This document shows, piece after piece, positions 49,649 to 58,173 of a stretch of DNA of 64,000 bases. Under the pieces are notes generated by a model. It worked only from the letters and a program-made list of their open reading frames with translations, searched no databases and was not told the DNA's origin. The first letter of the stretch is position 1. Each line of letters begins with the position of its first letter. This stretch comes from Sedimenticola hydrogenitrophicus. Lineage in GTDB: Bacteria; Pseudomonadota; Gammaproteobacteria; Chromatiales; Chromatiaceae. The stretch is from contig NZ_JAQGEI010000007.1 of assembly GCF_029017505.1 (NCBI RefSeq), positions 96,258 through 160,257 on the forward strand, written 5' to 3'. The position numbers were made by a program, and so were the translations under genes.

Positions 49649-52366
49649 ATGGCAACCAATGAACCACCCGTAGTCGGAAGTCCGAACGAAACCGCCGGCG
49701 TTTTCGCCCAGGATTTTGTGCCGCTGCCCCCGGCGGACGCGGAGGTACTCACCACCGCCTGCGCCTATTGTACTATTGCCTGCGGCTACAAGGCCTACCG
49801 CTGGCCTGTCGGCAAGAAGGGCGGAGAAAAGGCTTCCGAAAACGCCTTCGGTGTCGATTTCCCCAGTTACCAGGTGATGCGGCCGTGGGTCAGCCCCAGC
49901 CAGCACAATATTGTGCGTCACCAGGGCCGGCCGCACCACATCGTCATCGTCCCCGACCATTCGGCCAAGGTGGTCAACATCGACGGCAATCACTCCATAC
50001 GCGGCGGCACGCTGGCGCAGAAATGCTTCAATCCGCAAACCCCGACACGCGATCGCCTGCTGTATCCGCAAATCCGCGTGCGCGGCACGTTGATGCCGGT
50101 CTCGTGGGATCTGGCGCTCAATGTGATGGCGGACATCTCGAAATGGGTAATCGACAAATATGGCGAACACGCCTGGGCGATGAAGACCTATTCCTACGAA
50201 TTTTTTGAAAACACCTACGCCATCACCAAACTCGTCAACCAGTCGATCGGCACACCGGCCTACGCCCAGCACGACAAGCCCGGCGCCATGCAGGACGCCG
50301 TGGGCCTGGACGACGCCGGCATCAATTCCTTCTCCGCCAGTTACGAGGACTGGGGGGAATGCGATGTCGCGGTGATCTCCGGCACCGATCCGTACGAGAC
50401 CAAGACCATCCTCTTTACCACCTGGATGATGGGCGGTAAAACACCCAACAAAAAGCTGATCTTCATTACGCCACATCGCACCATGGGAGTGGAATACGGC
50501 TTACGTAATGGCGGCGTTTGGCTGCCGGTTATCCCCGGTACCGATACCGCCCTGCACCTGGCGATCGCACGCATCATTATTGAAAACGGCTGGCAGGATC
50601 AGGAATTCATTGATCGCTGGATCATGAAAAACTGGGAAGTTAGCGCGGGCTATGGCCGGGGCACGCGCAACACCGGTGTGCAATGGCGTACCACCTGGGA
50701 CAAGTTTCAGACCGACTGGGAGGAGTACAAACAATTCATCCTCGTCCAGGAGGAATCAAAACTCGATGTGGCGGCGAAGATCACCGGCATCGACACCGCC
50801 AGCATCCGCCGCGCCGCCGAGATCATGGCCAAACCGCGGGCGGACGGTACCCGGCCCCGGACCTCGTTCATGCTGGAAAAGGGCAATTACTGGTCGAATA
50901 ATTACATGAATACCGCCTCGTTGGCGTCATTGGCCCTGATCTGCGGCTCGGGCAACCGGCCCGGTCGCGTCATCAGTCGCGGCGGCGGGCACCAGCGCGG
51001 AATGATGAAGTCCGACGGCGCTTCCGGCTGGCTCAGTCCCGAAAAATATCCCGGCCGGCGCAAGAAGCCGATCAATCTCGACCGCTGGGTCATCGACGGC
51101 CAGGCCAAATTCTGCTGGGTCATTGGCACCACCTGGATCCCCGCTATGCTCGCCTCGCAGGAACTGGGCGACAGGCTGCACCGTATGACCCGCGGCAACG
51201 CCCATCACATCCACCGGCTGGAACGCCAGGCCATTGTCGAAACCTTCAAAAAACGCATACTCTCCGGCGGTATGGTGCTGGTGGACTCCGATATTTATCC
51301 GGTGGAGCCGCTCAACACCCAACTCGCCGATATCGTTCTGCCCGCCGCCGCCTGGGGTGAACACGATGTCGCCCGTTGCAACTCGGAACGTCGCTTGCGC
51401 CTCTACAGCAAACTTTACGATGCCCCGGGAGAGGCCCATCCCGACTGGTGGGCGATCAAGGAATTCGCCCTGCGCATGGGTTTTGGCGAGGACGGCAGTT
51501 ACCAGTGGGCGGACGGTAATGATGTGTTTGAGGAGGCCGCGCGCTTCGGCCGCAAGGGCGTGCTCAATTATCATCCGCTCGTCACCGAGGCACGGCGGGG
51601 CGGCAGGAAGGCCCACGATCTGCTGCGCGAATACGGCACCACCGGCATCCAGACGCCCATCCGCGTCGTGAATGGCAAACTCACCGGCACCCAACGCCTG
51701 CACGATCCCGCCAACAAGATCGAGGCACTTGAAAGCGATACCGTTCATGGAAAATGGCTTTATGCCTTCGACAGCCACAACGGCAAGGCAATGCTGCTCA
51801 AGACACCCTGGCGGTTCGAGGGCTGGATCGACTTTTACGAGGCGGTCAAGCCACGCAAGGAGAAGGGCGAAATCTGGGTCACCACCGGGCGCGTCAACGA
51901 GACCTGGCAGTCCGGTTTCGACGATTTGCGCAAGCCCTATCTCAATCAGCGCTGGCCCTATCCCTTTATCTTCGTTAATCCAGAAGATGCACGCGCCAAG
52001 GACATCGAGAGCGGCGATTTCGTCGAGGCCTACAATGACACCGTGTACGTGCAGACCGGCCAGCCGGTCGGTGTGCTCGCCAATGATCTCACTTTCACTT
52101 CGCTCATGTGCAACGGTCACATCAACACCACCACCGGGCAGTTCACCGCAGTGGCCATCGTGAGCGACGAGATGCGTCCCGGCGTCGCCATGGCCAACTT
52201 TAACTACCCCGGAGCCCCGGCCAATTCCGTCGCCCACGCCGTCCCCGATCCGGTGACCAACAACTATCGTTACAAGCTCGGCCGCGCCGCGTTGACCAAG
52301 GTCGGTGAATCACCGTTCAAACATTCGTTCACCAGCATGACGCTGAAACCGCGGCCGATCATATGA
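49649..52366 (+). CDS. idrA: AioA-family molybdopterin oxidoreductase, probable iodate reductase catalytic subunit
   Basis: A 905-residue enzyme of the DMSO-reductase superfamily, arsenite-oxidase branch. Near the N-terminus C38-A-Y-C41-T-I-A-C45 supplies the Fe-S cluster ligands in the spacing used for a [3Fe-4S] cluster, followed by 'YRWPVG'. There is no signal peptide; export with the Tat-bearing Rieske subunit is expected. Of the arsenite-binding residues known in Alcaligenes AioA (His195, Glu203, Arg419, His423), the Arg-x3-His pair is kept in 'SRGGGHQRG'. The His/Glu region is replaced ('PGAMQDAVGLDDAGINSFSA' before 'SYED'). With two peroxidase-like genes in the same operon, iodate reduction is the better guess; arsenite oxidation remains possible. 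Confidence 0.8.
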   Translation: MATNEPPVVGSPNETAGVFAQDFVPLPPADAEVLTTACAYCTIACGYKAYRWPVGKKGGEKASENAFGVDFPSYQVMRPWVSPSQHNIVRHQGRPHHIVIVPDHSAKVVNIDGNHSIRGGTLAQKCFNPQTPTRDRLLYPQIRVRGTLMPVSWDLALNVMADISKWVIDKYGEHAWAMKTYSYEFFENTYAITKLVNQSIGTPAYAQHDKPGAMQDAVGLDDAGINSFSASYEDWGECDVAVISGTDPYETKTILFTTWMMGGKTPNKKLIFITPHRTMGVEYGLRNGGVWLPVIPGTDTALHLAIARIIIENGWQDQEFIDRWIMKNWEVSAGYGRGTRNTGVQWRTTWDKFQTDWEEYKQFILVQEESKLDVAAKITGIDTASIRRAAEIMAKPRADGTRPRTSFMLEKGNYWSNNYMNTASLASLALICGSGNRPGRVISRGGGHQRGMMKSDGASGWLSPEKYPGRRKKPINLDRWVIDGQAKFCWVIGTTWIPAMLASQELGDRLHRMTRGNAHHIHRLERQAIVETFKKRILSGGMVLVDSDIYPVEPLNTQLADIVLPAAAWGEHDVARCNSERRLRLYSKLYDAPGEAHPDWWAIKEFALRMGFGEDGSYQWADGNDVFEEAARFGRKGVLNYHPLVTEARRGGRKAHDLLREYGTTGIQTPIRVVNGKLTGTQRLHDPANKIEALESDTVHGKWLYAFDSHNGKAMLLKTPWRFEGWIDFYEAVKPRKEKGEIWVTTGRVNETWQSGFDDLRKPYLNQRWPYPFIFVNPEDARAKDIESGDFVEAYNDTVYVQTGQPVGVLANDLTFTSLMCNGHINTTTGQFTAVAIVSDEMRPGVAMANFNYPGAPANSVAHAVPDPVTNNYRYKLGRAALTKVGESPFKHSFTSMTLKPRPII

Positions 52367-52443
52367 TCCAGGATCGAATACAGGGAAACAAATACAGGGC
52401 ATCATTCTTTCTGAATCGGAACACCTAGCAGGAAAAAACGCGG

Positions 52444-52920
52444 CTAGATGATGCCGTCGGCCGGGACCGGCACCGTCACCTCGTCTTTCACAACTTCCAT
52501 GGCGACGAAGGAGTGCGTTTGATGGACATTCGGCAGCCTGCCGATCTGGTGGCCCAACACGGCGCGATAATGTGCAATATCGTGGGTTCTGACCTTCAGC
52601 AAATAGTCGAAATTTCCCGCCACCATATAGCAGCTTTGCACCTCGGGAATTAGACGCACCGCCTCATTAAAGCGTTCAAGCGCGTCGTCACTCGTCTTGT
52701 CCAGTGTCACCAGTACAACCAGAACATGGCCGGCGCCGAGTTGCTCCGGATCCAGATCGGCACGATAACCGCGGATGATGCCGGCTTGTTCGAGGCGGCG
52801 CACGCGCTGGGCACAGGGGGTCTTGGTGAGATTCACCCGGTTGGCCAACTCAACAATGGGCAGACGCCCGTGCTCCTGAAGCTGGCGCAGTATGTGTCGA
52901 TCTATGCGGTCGATCTTCAT
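52444..52920 (-). CDS. Lrp/AsnC family transcriptional regulator
   Basis: A 158-residue Lrp-type regulator: winged HTH at residues ~3-55 ('IDRHILRQLQEHGRLPIVEL', recognition helix 'NLTKTPCAQRVRRLEQAG') and RAM domain ~65-150 ('EVQSCYMVAGNFDYLLKVRT'). It is convergent with idrA (77 bp apart) and divergent from nhaC, so nhaC and its own gene are the likely targets. It differs clearly from the Lrp protein encoded at 9096-9575. An amino-acid effector is typical for the family. Confidence 0.93.
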   Translation of the reverse strand: MKIDRIDRHILRQLQEHGRLPIVELANRVNLTKTPCAQRVRRLEQAGIIRGYRADLDPEQLGAGHVLVVLVTLDKTSDDALERFNEAVRLIPEVQSCYMVAGNFDYLLKVRTHDIAHYRAVLGHQIGRLPNVHQTHSFVAMEVVKDEVTVPVPADGII

Positions 52921-53316
52921 TAGCCTTTTTACCTATTAAAAGCGTATTTGAAGGATATTAGGCAATAAAAATAACATTATTTGGAGCCACTTCCTAGGCA
53001 AAACGGCTGATACTGAAGTCTAGAAGGCTGGAAGATAATAGCCGGATCCAGCACTAGGCGTGATCCCGACCCCTTGAGCACGATCATGATGACATTGCAG
53101 CCTTCTGGTCGGGTTATTGCGATATCCGGCAGCAAAGGAGAATACGGATGAGTGACAACTATGTACCGAATATTGGCATATCGAGTAATGGGTGTGATCG
53201 ATCTGAGTCTGATCGAGAACATATCAACAAAGCGCGGCACGTTGCATCTTGCCCAAATCACCTCTAGCAATCGACCGGGAAGTATCTAATCGCACATCAA
53301 ACCGAAGGAGTTTGAC
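52921..53316. promoter_or_regulatory. Divergent lrp-nhaC control region
   Basis: This 396-bp gap has AT-rich stretches near 52925-52985 ('ttttacctattaaaagcgta'), suitable for the lrp promoter and Lrp binding, and moderate GC elsewhere. A 97-codon minus-strand frame (52977-53270) has no ribosome site or recognisable sequence, and I do not call it. 'accgaaggag' immediately before 53317 is the nhaC ribosome site. Confidence 0.4.
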
Positions 53317-54846
53317 ATGACAGACGCAACCAAGGTGACAAGCTGCAAACAGCCAAGCCTACTACTAGCGCTCACCCCCGTCGTTTTGACATTACTGGTA
53401 CTGGGAGTGCAGCTGTTCTATTTCGGCGACTTTACGCCACACATTCCTCTTGCCATCGGCCTGGCGATTACCGGGCTGGTTGGAATCAAGCTGGGTTTCA
53501 AGTGGAAGGCTATCGAAGAGGGCATCTTTCACGTTATCCATGTCTCTCTGCCCTCCGTATCCGTGCTGATATGTGTCGGTATGATTATCGGGGTGTGGAT
53601 TGCGAGCGGCACCGTGCCGACCCTTATCTACTACGGACTTACACTCTTATCACCAACGCTCTTTCTGGCCGCAGCCATGCTGCTCTGCTCGGTCGTCTCG
53701 CTATCGCTGGGTACCTCCTGGGGTACGGTCGGCACGGTGGGTCTTGCCCTGATGGGAATCGGTGCGGGTTTTGACATTCCAGTCTACTGGACCGCCGGTG
53801 CCGTCGTTTCCGGCGCGTTCTTTGGCGACAAGGTCTCGCCACTGTCGGACACGACCAATCTCGCCCCGGCAGTCACCGGTACGGACGTCTTCTCCCATAT
53901 CAAAAACATGATGCCGACGACAATACCGGCGATGTTGATCGCCTTCGCCATCTATCTGTTTGCGGGCTTTAACCTGATCGATGGGGGTAATGCATCGTTC
54001 GAAAAGATCAATGCAATCACCGCCGCGCTCGAGGCGAACTTCAGCATCTCAGCCTGGCTGTTACTGCCGGCGGCTATTGTTATCGTGCTTGCGGTCAAGC
54101 GCATGCCACCGATTCCGTCCCTGTTCGCGGGTGTACTGGCTGGAGCAGTGACCGCGATGATCGTGCAAGGCGCCGGGGTGCATGAACTGCTCACCTATGC
54201 CAACAGCGGTTACTCCATTGACACCGGCATCGCCACCATCGACAGCCTGCTCAACCGCGGGGGCATCCAGTCGATGATGTGGACCATCTCGCTGGTGCTC
54301 ATCGCACTCGGCTTCGGTGGCGCCCTGGAAAAAACCGGCTGCCTGGAAACGATCATCCGTGCAATCATGACCAAGGTGCGCAGCTTCAAGGGCGTACAAA
54401 CCGCGGCGGTTTGTACCTCGATATCCACCAACCTGGTCGCTGGCGACCCGTACCTCTCAATTGCACTTCCGGGTCGTATGTACGCACCGGTCTACCGGGG
54501 GATGGGATATTCGACGCTGAATCTGTCACGGGCGATTGAAGAGGGCGGAACGCTCATCTCTCCCCTGATTCCGTGGAATGCCGGTGGCGCATTTGTGATC
54601 AGTGCCCTGGCGCTAGGCATCTCCGATGGCCAAGTGGAGAACCTGCTCTACATTCCGCTCGCATTTGCCTGCTGGATGTCACCTGTGATCGGCCTGATCT
54701 ATGCACAGACCGGTCTATTTTCCCCACGGGCGAGCAAAGAGGAGCGACGCTCCTGGCGGGAGAAGGGAGAAGCCGTCACGGCCGACCTGGATTTCGACGA
54801 CCCAACCGACGAAGAGCCGATTGCCAGTCTGAGCCCATCGAACTGA
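53317..54846 (+). CDS. nhaC: NhaC family Na+/H+ antiporter
   Basis: A 509-residue inner-membrane antiporter with about 11-12 helices. NhaC hallmarks are visible: 'GMIIGVWIASGTVPTLIYYG' (residues ~87-106), 'SLSLGTSWGTVGTVGLALMG' (~128-147), 'FFGDKVSPLSDTTNLAPAVT' (~168-187) and 'STNLVAGDPYLSIALPGRMY'. It exchanges Na+ for H+ and, in some relatives, carries substrates such as malate/lactate. Control by the divergent Lrp is likely. A good 'aaggag' site precedes the ATG. Two hairpins follow the stop codon. Confidence 0.93.
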   Translation: MTDATKVTSCKQPSLLLALTPVVLTLLVLGVQLFYFGDFTPHIPLAIGLAITGLVGIKLGFKWKAIEEGIFHVIHVSLPSVSVLICVGMIIGVWIASGTVPTLIYYGLTLLSPTLFLAAAMLLCSVVSLSLGTSWGTVGTVGLALMGIGAGFDIPVYWTAGAVVSGAFFGDKVSPLSDTTNLAPAVTGTDVFSHIKNMMPTTIPAMLIAFAIYLFAGFNLIDGGNASFEKINAITAALEANFSISAWLLLPAAIVIVLAVKRMPPIPSLFAGVLAGAVTAMIVQGAGVHELLTYANSGYSIDTGIATIDSLLNRGGIQSMMWTISLVLIALGFGGALEKTGCLETIIRAIMTKVRSFKGVQTAAVCTSISTNLVAGDPYLSIALPGRMYAPVYRGMGYSTLNLSRAIEEGGTLISPLIPWNAGGAFVISALALGISDGQVENLLYIPLAFACWMSPVIGLIYAQTGLFSPRASKEERRSWREKGEAVTADLDFDDPTDEEPIASLSPSN

Positions 54847-54907
54847 CTGCGCGCAGCCGTAAAACACTCCATACCGTTAGGGTTATGGACCCCTGAACCA
54901 CCAAACC

Positions 54908-54966
54908 GGACCACTGGCCTTGCCAAAGCGAGCGCCAGTGGTCCCCCACTCCTGCGGAAGGAGTGC
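54908..54966. terminator. Two successive hairpins after nhaC
   Basis: 'ggaccactggc' (54908-54918) and 'gccagtggtcc' (54934-54944) form a perfect 11-bp stem. Directly after it 'cactcctgcggaaggagtg' (54948-54966) forms a second stem. No strong T-run follows, so termination efficiency is uncertain, but the position 60 bp after the nhaC stop is appropriate. Confidence 0.5.
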
Positions 54967-55025
54967 CTTAAATCAGCTCGGGATCAGAAGGTTAGAGGCT
55001 TGATGGGAAATGGGGCCGCATATCC

Positions 55026-55270
55026 CTATTCTTGGTTTATCCGTTTACCGAATGACACCGCATATGCTGGCGAACGAAATCGAAGGATAGGATCATTCGT
55101 CGGCTCGATACCATCGGCCATCACCAGTGGATCGAAGTTGATCCCTTCACACTCCGCACCTTTCTGCGCTGTCGCGGAGGCGATTACCAATGTGCCGACC
55201 TTCACCTGCCTGCGCTCGCCGGGCCATAGTCGGCAGATTGTTTCTCTTGACGAACATAGATCCTCCTTGC
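55026..55270 (-). pseudogene. C-terminal relic of a catalase-family protein
   Basis: In one minus-strand frame the DNA reads '...TICRLWPGERRQVKVGTLVI', then 'CEGINFDPLVMADGIEPTND' and 'PILRFRSPAYAVSFGKR', ending at TAG (55026-55028). This is the C-terminal ~75 residues of an SrpA-like catalase/peroxidase. Upstream of about 55270 the similarity stops, and no haem-pocket or start region is found, so at least three quarters of the gene is missing. The remaining frame is intact, suggesting a fairly recent loss. The rest of the 519-bp gap between nhaC and the aldo/keto reductase holds only the nhaC hairpins. Confidence 0.72.
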
Positions 55271-55365
55271 ACCTTCCGCTGCCACTCGAGACATCAGTCT
55301 GGGAAGACGTAAGTATAGGACGGATAATTCGGCGGGCAAGGTCAGGCGAATTTCAGTTGGCGGGA

Positions 55366-56418
55366 TCAAAAGGGTACCGGGTACTGCCTGTGGACTGACG
55401 CGATATCTTTCAGCACAGCTTCATTCAACGAGAGTTCGAAAGCGGCCATATCTTCCCGCAGTTGATCCATGGAGGTGGCGCCGATAATCGTGGAGGTAAC
55501 ACCGTCTGTCTGGTTACACCAGGCCAGCGCCATCTGCGCGGGTTTCAGGCCATGCTTTCTTGCTACCTCGACATAGGCTTTAGTCGCCGCGTTACTCGAC
55601 TCGGTATCACGAAACAGGCCGTTGCGCTGCAATTGGCTCCAGCGGGAACCCGCCGGGCGCGCCCCGTCAATGTACTTGCCGGTCAACCCACCGCCCGCCA
55701 GTGGCGACCAGGGCAGGTATGCCACATCGGCATGTACGCAATTCTCAACCAGATAGGGCCAATCCTTGGTATGCAGCAGATTGAATTCGTTCTGGATTGA
55801 GGTCACACGCACAAGATCATGCTGTTCACTCAGGCGGATATACTCGTTGATTCCCCAAGGGGTATCGTCAGAGAGCCCAAAATGGCGGATCTTGCCTGCT
55901 TTGACACACTCATCAAGCGCCTGGAGAATCTCCAGCATCTGTTCGGAATGGGCCTTTGCAGCCACCGTCGTAAAGCACAGCTTACCTGGATGATGTTTGG
56001 CAAAATGGGGGGAAGTGCGATTCGGCCAATGCAACTGGTATAGATCGATATGGTCTGTCTGCAGGCGCTGCAGCGAGCCATCGACCGAAGAGATAACCGC
56101 CTCGGCGGTGATATCCCCGCCCTTGCGGATGTAGCTCAGGCCGTTACCGGCAATCTTGCTGGCCAGAATAAACTCATTGCGCCGGGAAGGATTGGCCGCG
56201 ATCCAATTACCTATCACGGTTTCTGTGGAGCCATAGGTCTGCGCGGTGGGGGGGATACCATACATCTCCGCGGTATCGATAAAATTCACCCCATGTGACA
56301 GGGCGTATTCAATCTGCTCATTTGCCTCCTGCTGATTGTTCCGGGTCCCCCAGGTCATAGTGCCCAGGCACACTCTCGATACCAACAGGCCACTGCTGCC
56401 CAGTTTGGAAAATTCCAT
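55366..56418 (-). CDS. Aldo/keto reductase (Tas-like)
   Basis: A 350-residue NADP(H)-dependent oxidoreductase with the (beta/alpha)8 fold. Catalytic tetrad positions are visible: Asp and Tyr in 'VNFIDTAEMYG', Lys in 'FILASKIAG' and His in 'LYQLHWPNR'. The Tas-like insert with 'HFAKHHPGKLCF' and 'LPWSPLAGGGLTGKYIDGAR' near the cofactor site are characteristic. The physiological substrate is unknown; Tas proteins reduce carbonyls or act in tyrosine suppression in E. coli. The start at 56418 gives the usual 'MEFSKLGSSGL' N-terminus. It is single, with 200 bp before it. Confidence 0.93.
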   Translation of the reverse strand: MEFSKLGSSGLLVSRVCLGTMTWGTRNNQQEANEQIEYALSHGVNFIDTAEMYGIPPTAQTYGSTETVIGNWIAANPSRRNEFILASKIAGNGLSYIRKGGDITAEAVISSVDGSLQRLQTDHIDLYQLHWPNRTSPHFAKHHPGKLCFTTVAAKAHSEQMLEILQALDECVKAGKIRHFGLSDDTPWGINEYIRLSEQHDLVRVTSIQNEFNLLHTKDWPYLVENCVHADVAYLPWSPLAGGGLTGKYIDGARPAGSRWSQLQRNGLFRDTESSNAATKAYVEVARKHGLKPAQMALAWCNQTDGVTSTIIGATSMDQLREDMAAFELSLNEAVLKDIASVHRQYPVPF

Positions 56419-56615
56419 AGCGATCCCAGCCTTCACTCTTGTCAAAATTGAATAAATATTATCGATAGGAATTAGAGGACACCAAACATTTATCCCCGTT
56501 TGTCACCTAAACGATGGAGTCCCGTTCCTATTTTATTGGCATTTCGCTCGCCCGGTCTGGTAGGTAGGTCAAATTGCCGCGCCGGGCCTGAATAGCGGGC
56601 ACCACCTTAATTCGA

Positions 56616-56822
56616 CTATTCCAGGGCAATCTCACCATCGACCACCCAGGTCAATTTCAGGTCCGCAATTTCCAAGGTCATCTTAACCTTCATGACTTCA
56701 TTACCCGTAATTGCGCCCGAGCTCATGGCCTGGTTCACGGCGTTCTCAATCTCCCGTTGCGAGGTGACCCCCACTTTTTTCAGGAATTTACGCATTTCCA
56801 TATTGAACTTGTCGTCGTTCAT
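56616..56822 (-). CDS. Small conserved protein (DUF6494-like)
   Basis: A 68-residue acidic protein: 'MNDDKFNMEMRKFLKKVGVT', then 'SQREIENAVNQAMSSGAITG' and a C-terminal beta segment 'MTLEIADLKLTWVVDGEIAL'. The pattern matches small proteobacterial proteins that I recall as DUF6494; function is unknown. A good ribosome site, 'caggagcaaacag', precedes the ATG. It is monocistronic. Confidence 0.72.
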   Translation of the reverse strand: MNDDKFNMEMRKFLKKVGVTSQREIENAVNQAMSSGAITGNEVMKVKMTLEIADLKLTWVVDGEIALE

Positions 56823-57193
56823 CTGTTTGCTCCTGTCAGTACCCGTTAGCCAAAATCAATCCGCTAACGGTAACCATAGCATCTTCATGGGGCAGACCTA
56901 CCCCCGGTGTCAGAATAGATGTCGTGTCCCGGTAAATGCTCCAGATAGTGTTCAGGTGCCAACCCGGGTCGGGTCAGCATCGCTGGGGTATCCAGCAGAC
57001 CCACTTATTTCGAGATGTATGCAGTATTGGACGAATATCATGCCCACTTCTTGCCGAGCTTCTCCAGCCAAGCCTTTTGTAAACCCTCTGGGCTCATCAG
57101 CATGTGTAATTTACAGGTGACCTGGAAGTTGAGAACAGAGCGATTGAACAACTGAATCTTTGGCGCCCCGTTGTTTGATTTGGTATGCAATAC
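56823..57193. other. Intergenic region, no gene supported
   Basis: 370 bp of unique-looking DNA. A minus-strand frame around 57037-57100 ends 'LMSPEGLQKAWLEKLGKKWA', which looks like a protein C-terminus, but no upstream coding region or ribosome site continues it, so at most it is a relic. 'acccacttatttc' at 56999-57011 recurs at 57960-57972, bracketing the next gene. Confidence 0.4.
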
Positions 57194-57931
57194 TCACCGG
57201 CGTACGCCGTCAGATGAGCGTGCATCTGGAGGTAGTGTCGGGTTGGGCTCGGTAGCCGCCACTTCCTGCGCAGTCACGGTGTAATGCAGCGCGTACCGAG
57301 CTAACTCCATTCCCGGCAATGCCCCATACCGTTCGAGTGCTTCAGGATCGAGGTGGTGGTCGGTCGCCCGGCGCAATGCTTCGGCATCGTATCCGGTGGC
57401 GAGCAAAAGCCAGGTCACGGGCGCATCTGGGCCACGAATCGCTTGTTCGTTGGTCATCGGCGGCGGCGCAACCGGTCGCAACAGGTGAACCCCCGCCATC
57501 CCGCGTCGCGACGCCATGGCCGGCAGGACCTCTCGGGCGAGCCGATCGGTCAATCTTGACTCCTCTCCCGGGGCCGGTGTGAACCGCACAGAAACGGCCG
57601 CATGGCCGAGACCATATCCCGAACTCGCGGCGACAGTGGAGAACCCGCGGATCATGCCGCGAAAACGGTTCATCATGGAGGCAGTCCAGGGTGTCGGATG
57701 GTTCAACCGTTCCAGATATGCAGGAGAAGTCGCCACGTCGGTATCAGCCACTTCGTAAATCACCATGTATCTCGGCGCTGCCGATTTCGCAACCCACCGC
57801 GTCGCACGGATAAAGCCGGGAATGGAGAGTCTTTCGTGCATATGTTCGTAGGTGTGCCAATCGTCATGGTCGGCATGATCACCGGCGATGTCGTAGAATA
57901 GAGCCATCACCGCTTCGCTGCAGAGTGCCAT
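57194..57931 (-). CDS. Conserved hypothetical protein, probable dimeric alpha/beta-barrel
   Basis: A 245-residue protein with two related halves: 'MALFYDIAGDHADHDDWHTYEHMHERLSIPGF'-type (cited in parts; residues ~9-40, with W-H-x-Y-E-H) and a second beta-alpha-beta unit near 125-165 ('RLTDRLAREVLPAMASRRGM'). The W-H-x-x-E-H-x-x-E/R pattern resembles EthD/DUF4286-like ferredoxin-fold proteins. The C-terminal ~25 residues are disordered (Pro, Asp, Arg). The start at 57931 fits 'gggagaatcgatat'. Function is unknown; it is monocistronic. Confidence 0.65.
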   Translation of the reverse strand: MALCSEAVMALFYDIAGDHADHDDWHTYEHMHERLSIPGFIRATRWVAKSAAPRYMVIYEVADTDVATSPAYLERLNHPTPWTASMMNRFRGMIRGFSTVAASSGYGLGHAAVSVRFTPAPGEESRLTDRLAREVLPAMASRRGMAGVHLLRPVAPPPMTNEQAIRGPDAPVTWLLLATGYDAEALRRATDHHLDPEALERYGALPGMELARYALHYTVTAQEVAATEPNPTLPPDARSSDGVRR

Positions 57932-58173
57932 ATATCGATTCTCCCGTAATAGTGGGGTCACCCACTTATTTCAGCTCGGTTATTGTCGCCTCGGCCCGGA
58001 TAATTGCCGCTCGTGTCTGCGGCGATTAAATCGTAGGCCTCCCATTCTTATCGCCTCGTTCTTCTCGACATATTACCGCACACAGGGAGTATGTTATCGT
58101 TAGTTTATCAGGGTAAAACCACAGCCGATTCGTTGCAGGCTGTCCGCTACCGGCAAATTGAGTGGAATTAAGA

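Noticed and set aside
45952..52366. Simple arsenite oxidase operon (aioBA)
   Set aside because: Not fully excluded, but the two peroxidase-like genes, missing His/Glu arsenite ligands and absence of arsenic genes favour the iodate reductase reading.
52977..53270. 97-codon minus-strand frame between lrp and nhaC
   Set aside because: No ribosome site, no recognisable sequence, and it overlaps the expected divergent promoters.
55000..55398. 132-codon plus-strand frame after nhaC
   Set aside because: The opposite strand carries a clear catalase C-terminus, and the plus frame has no recognisable product.
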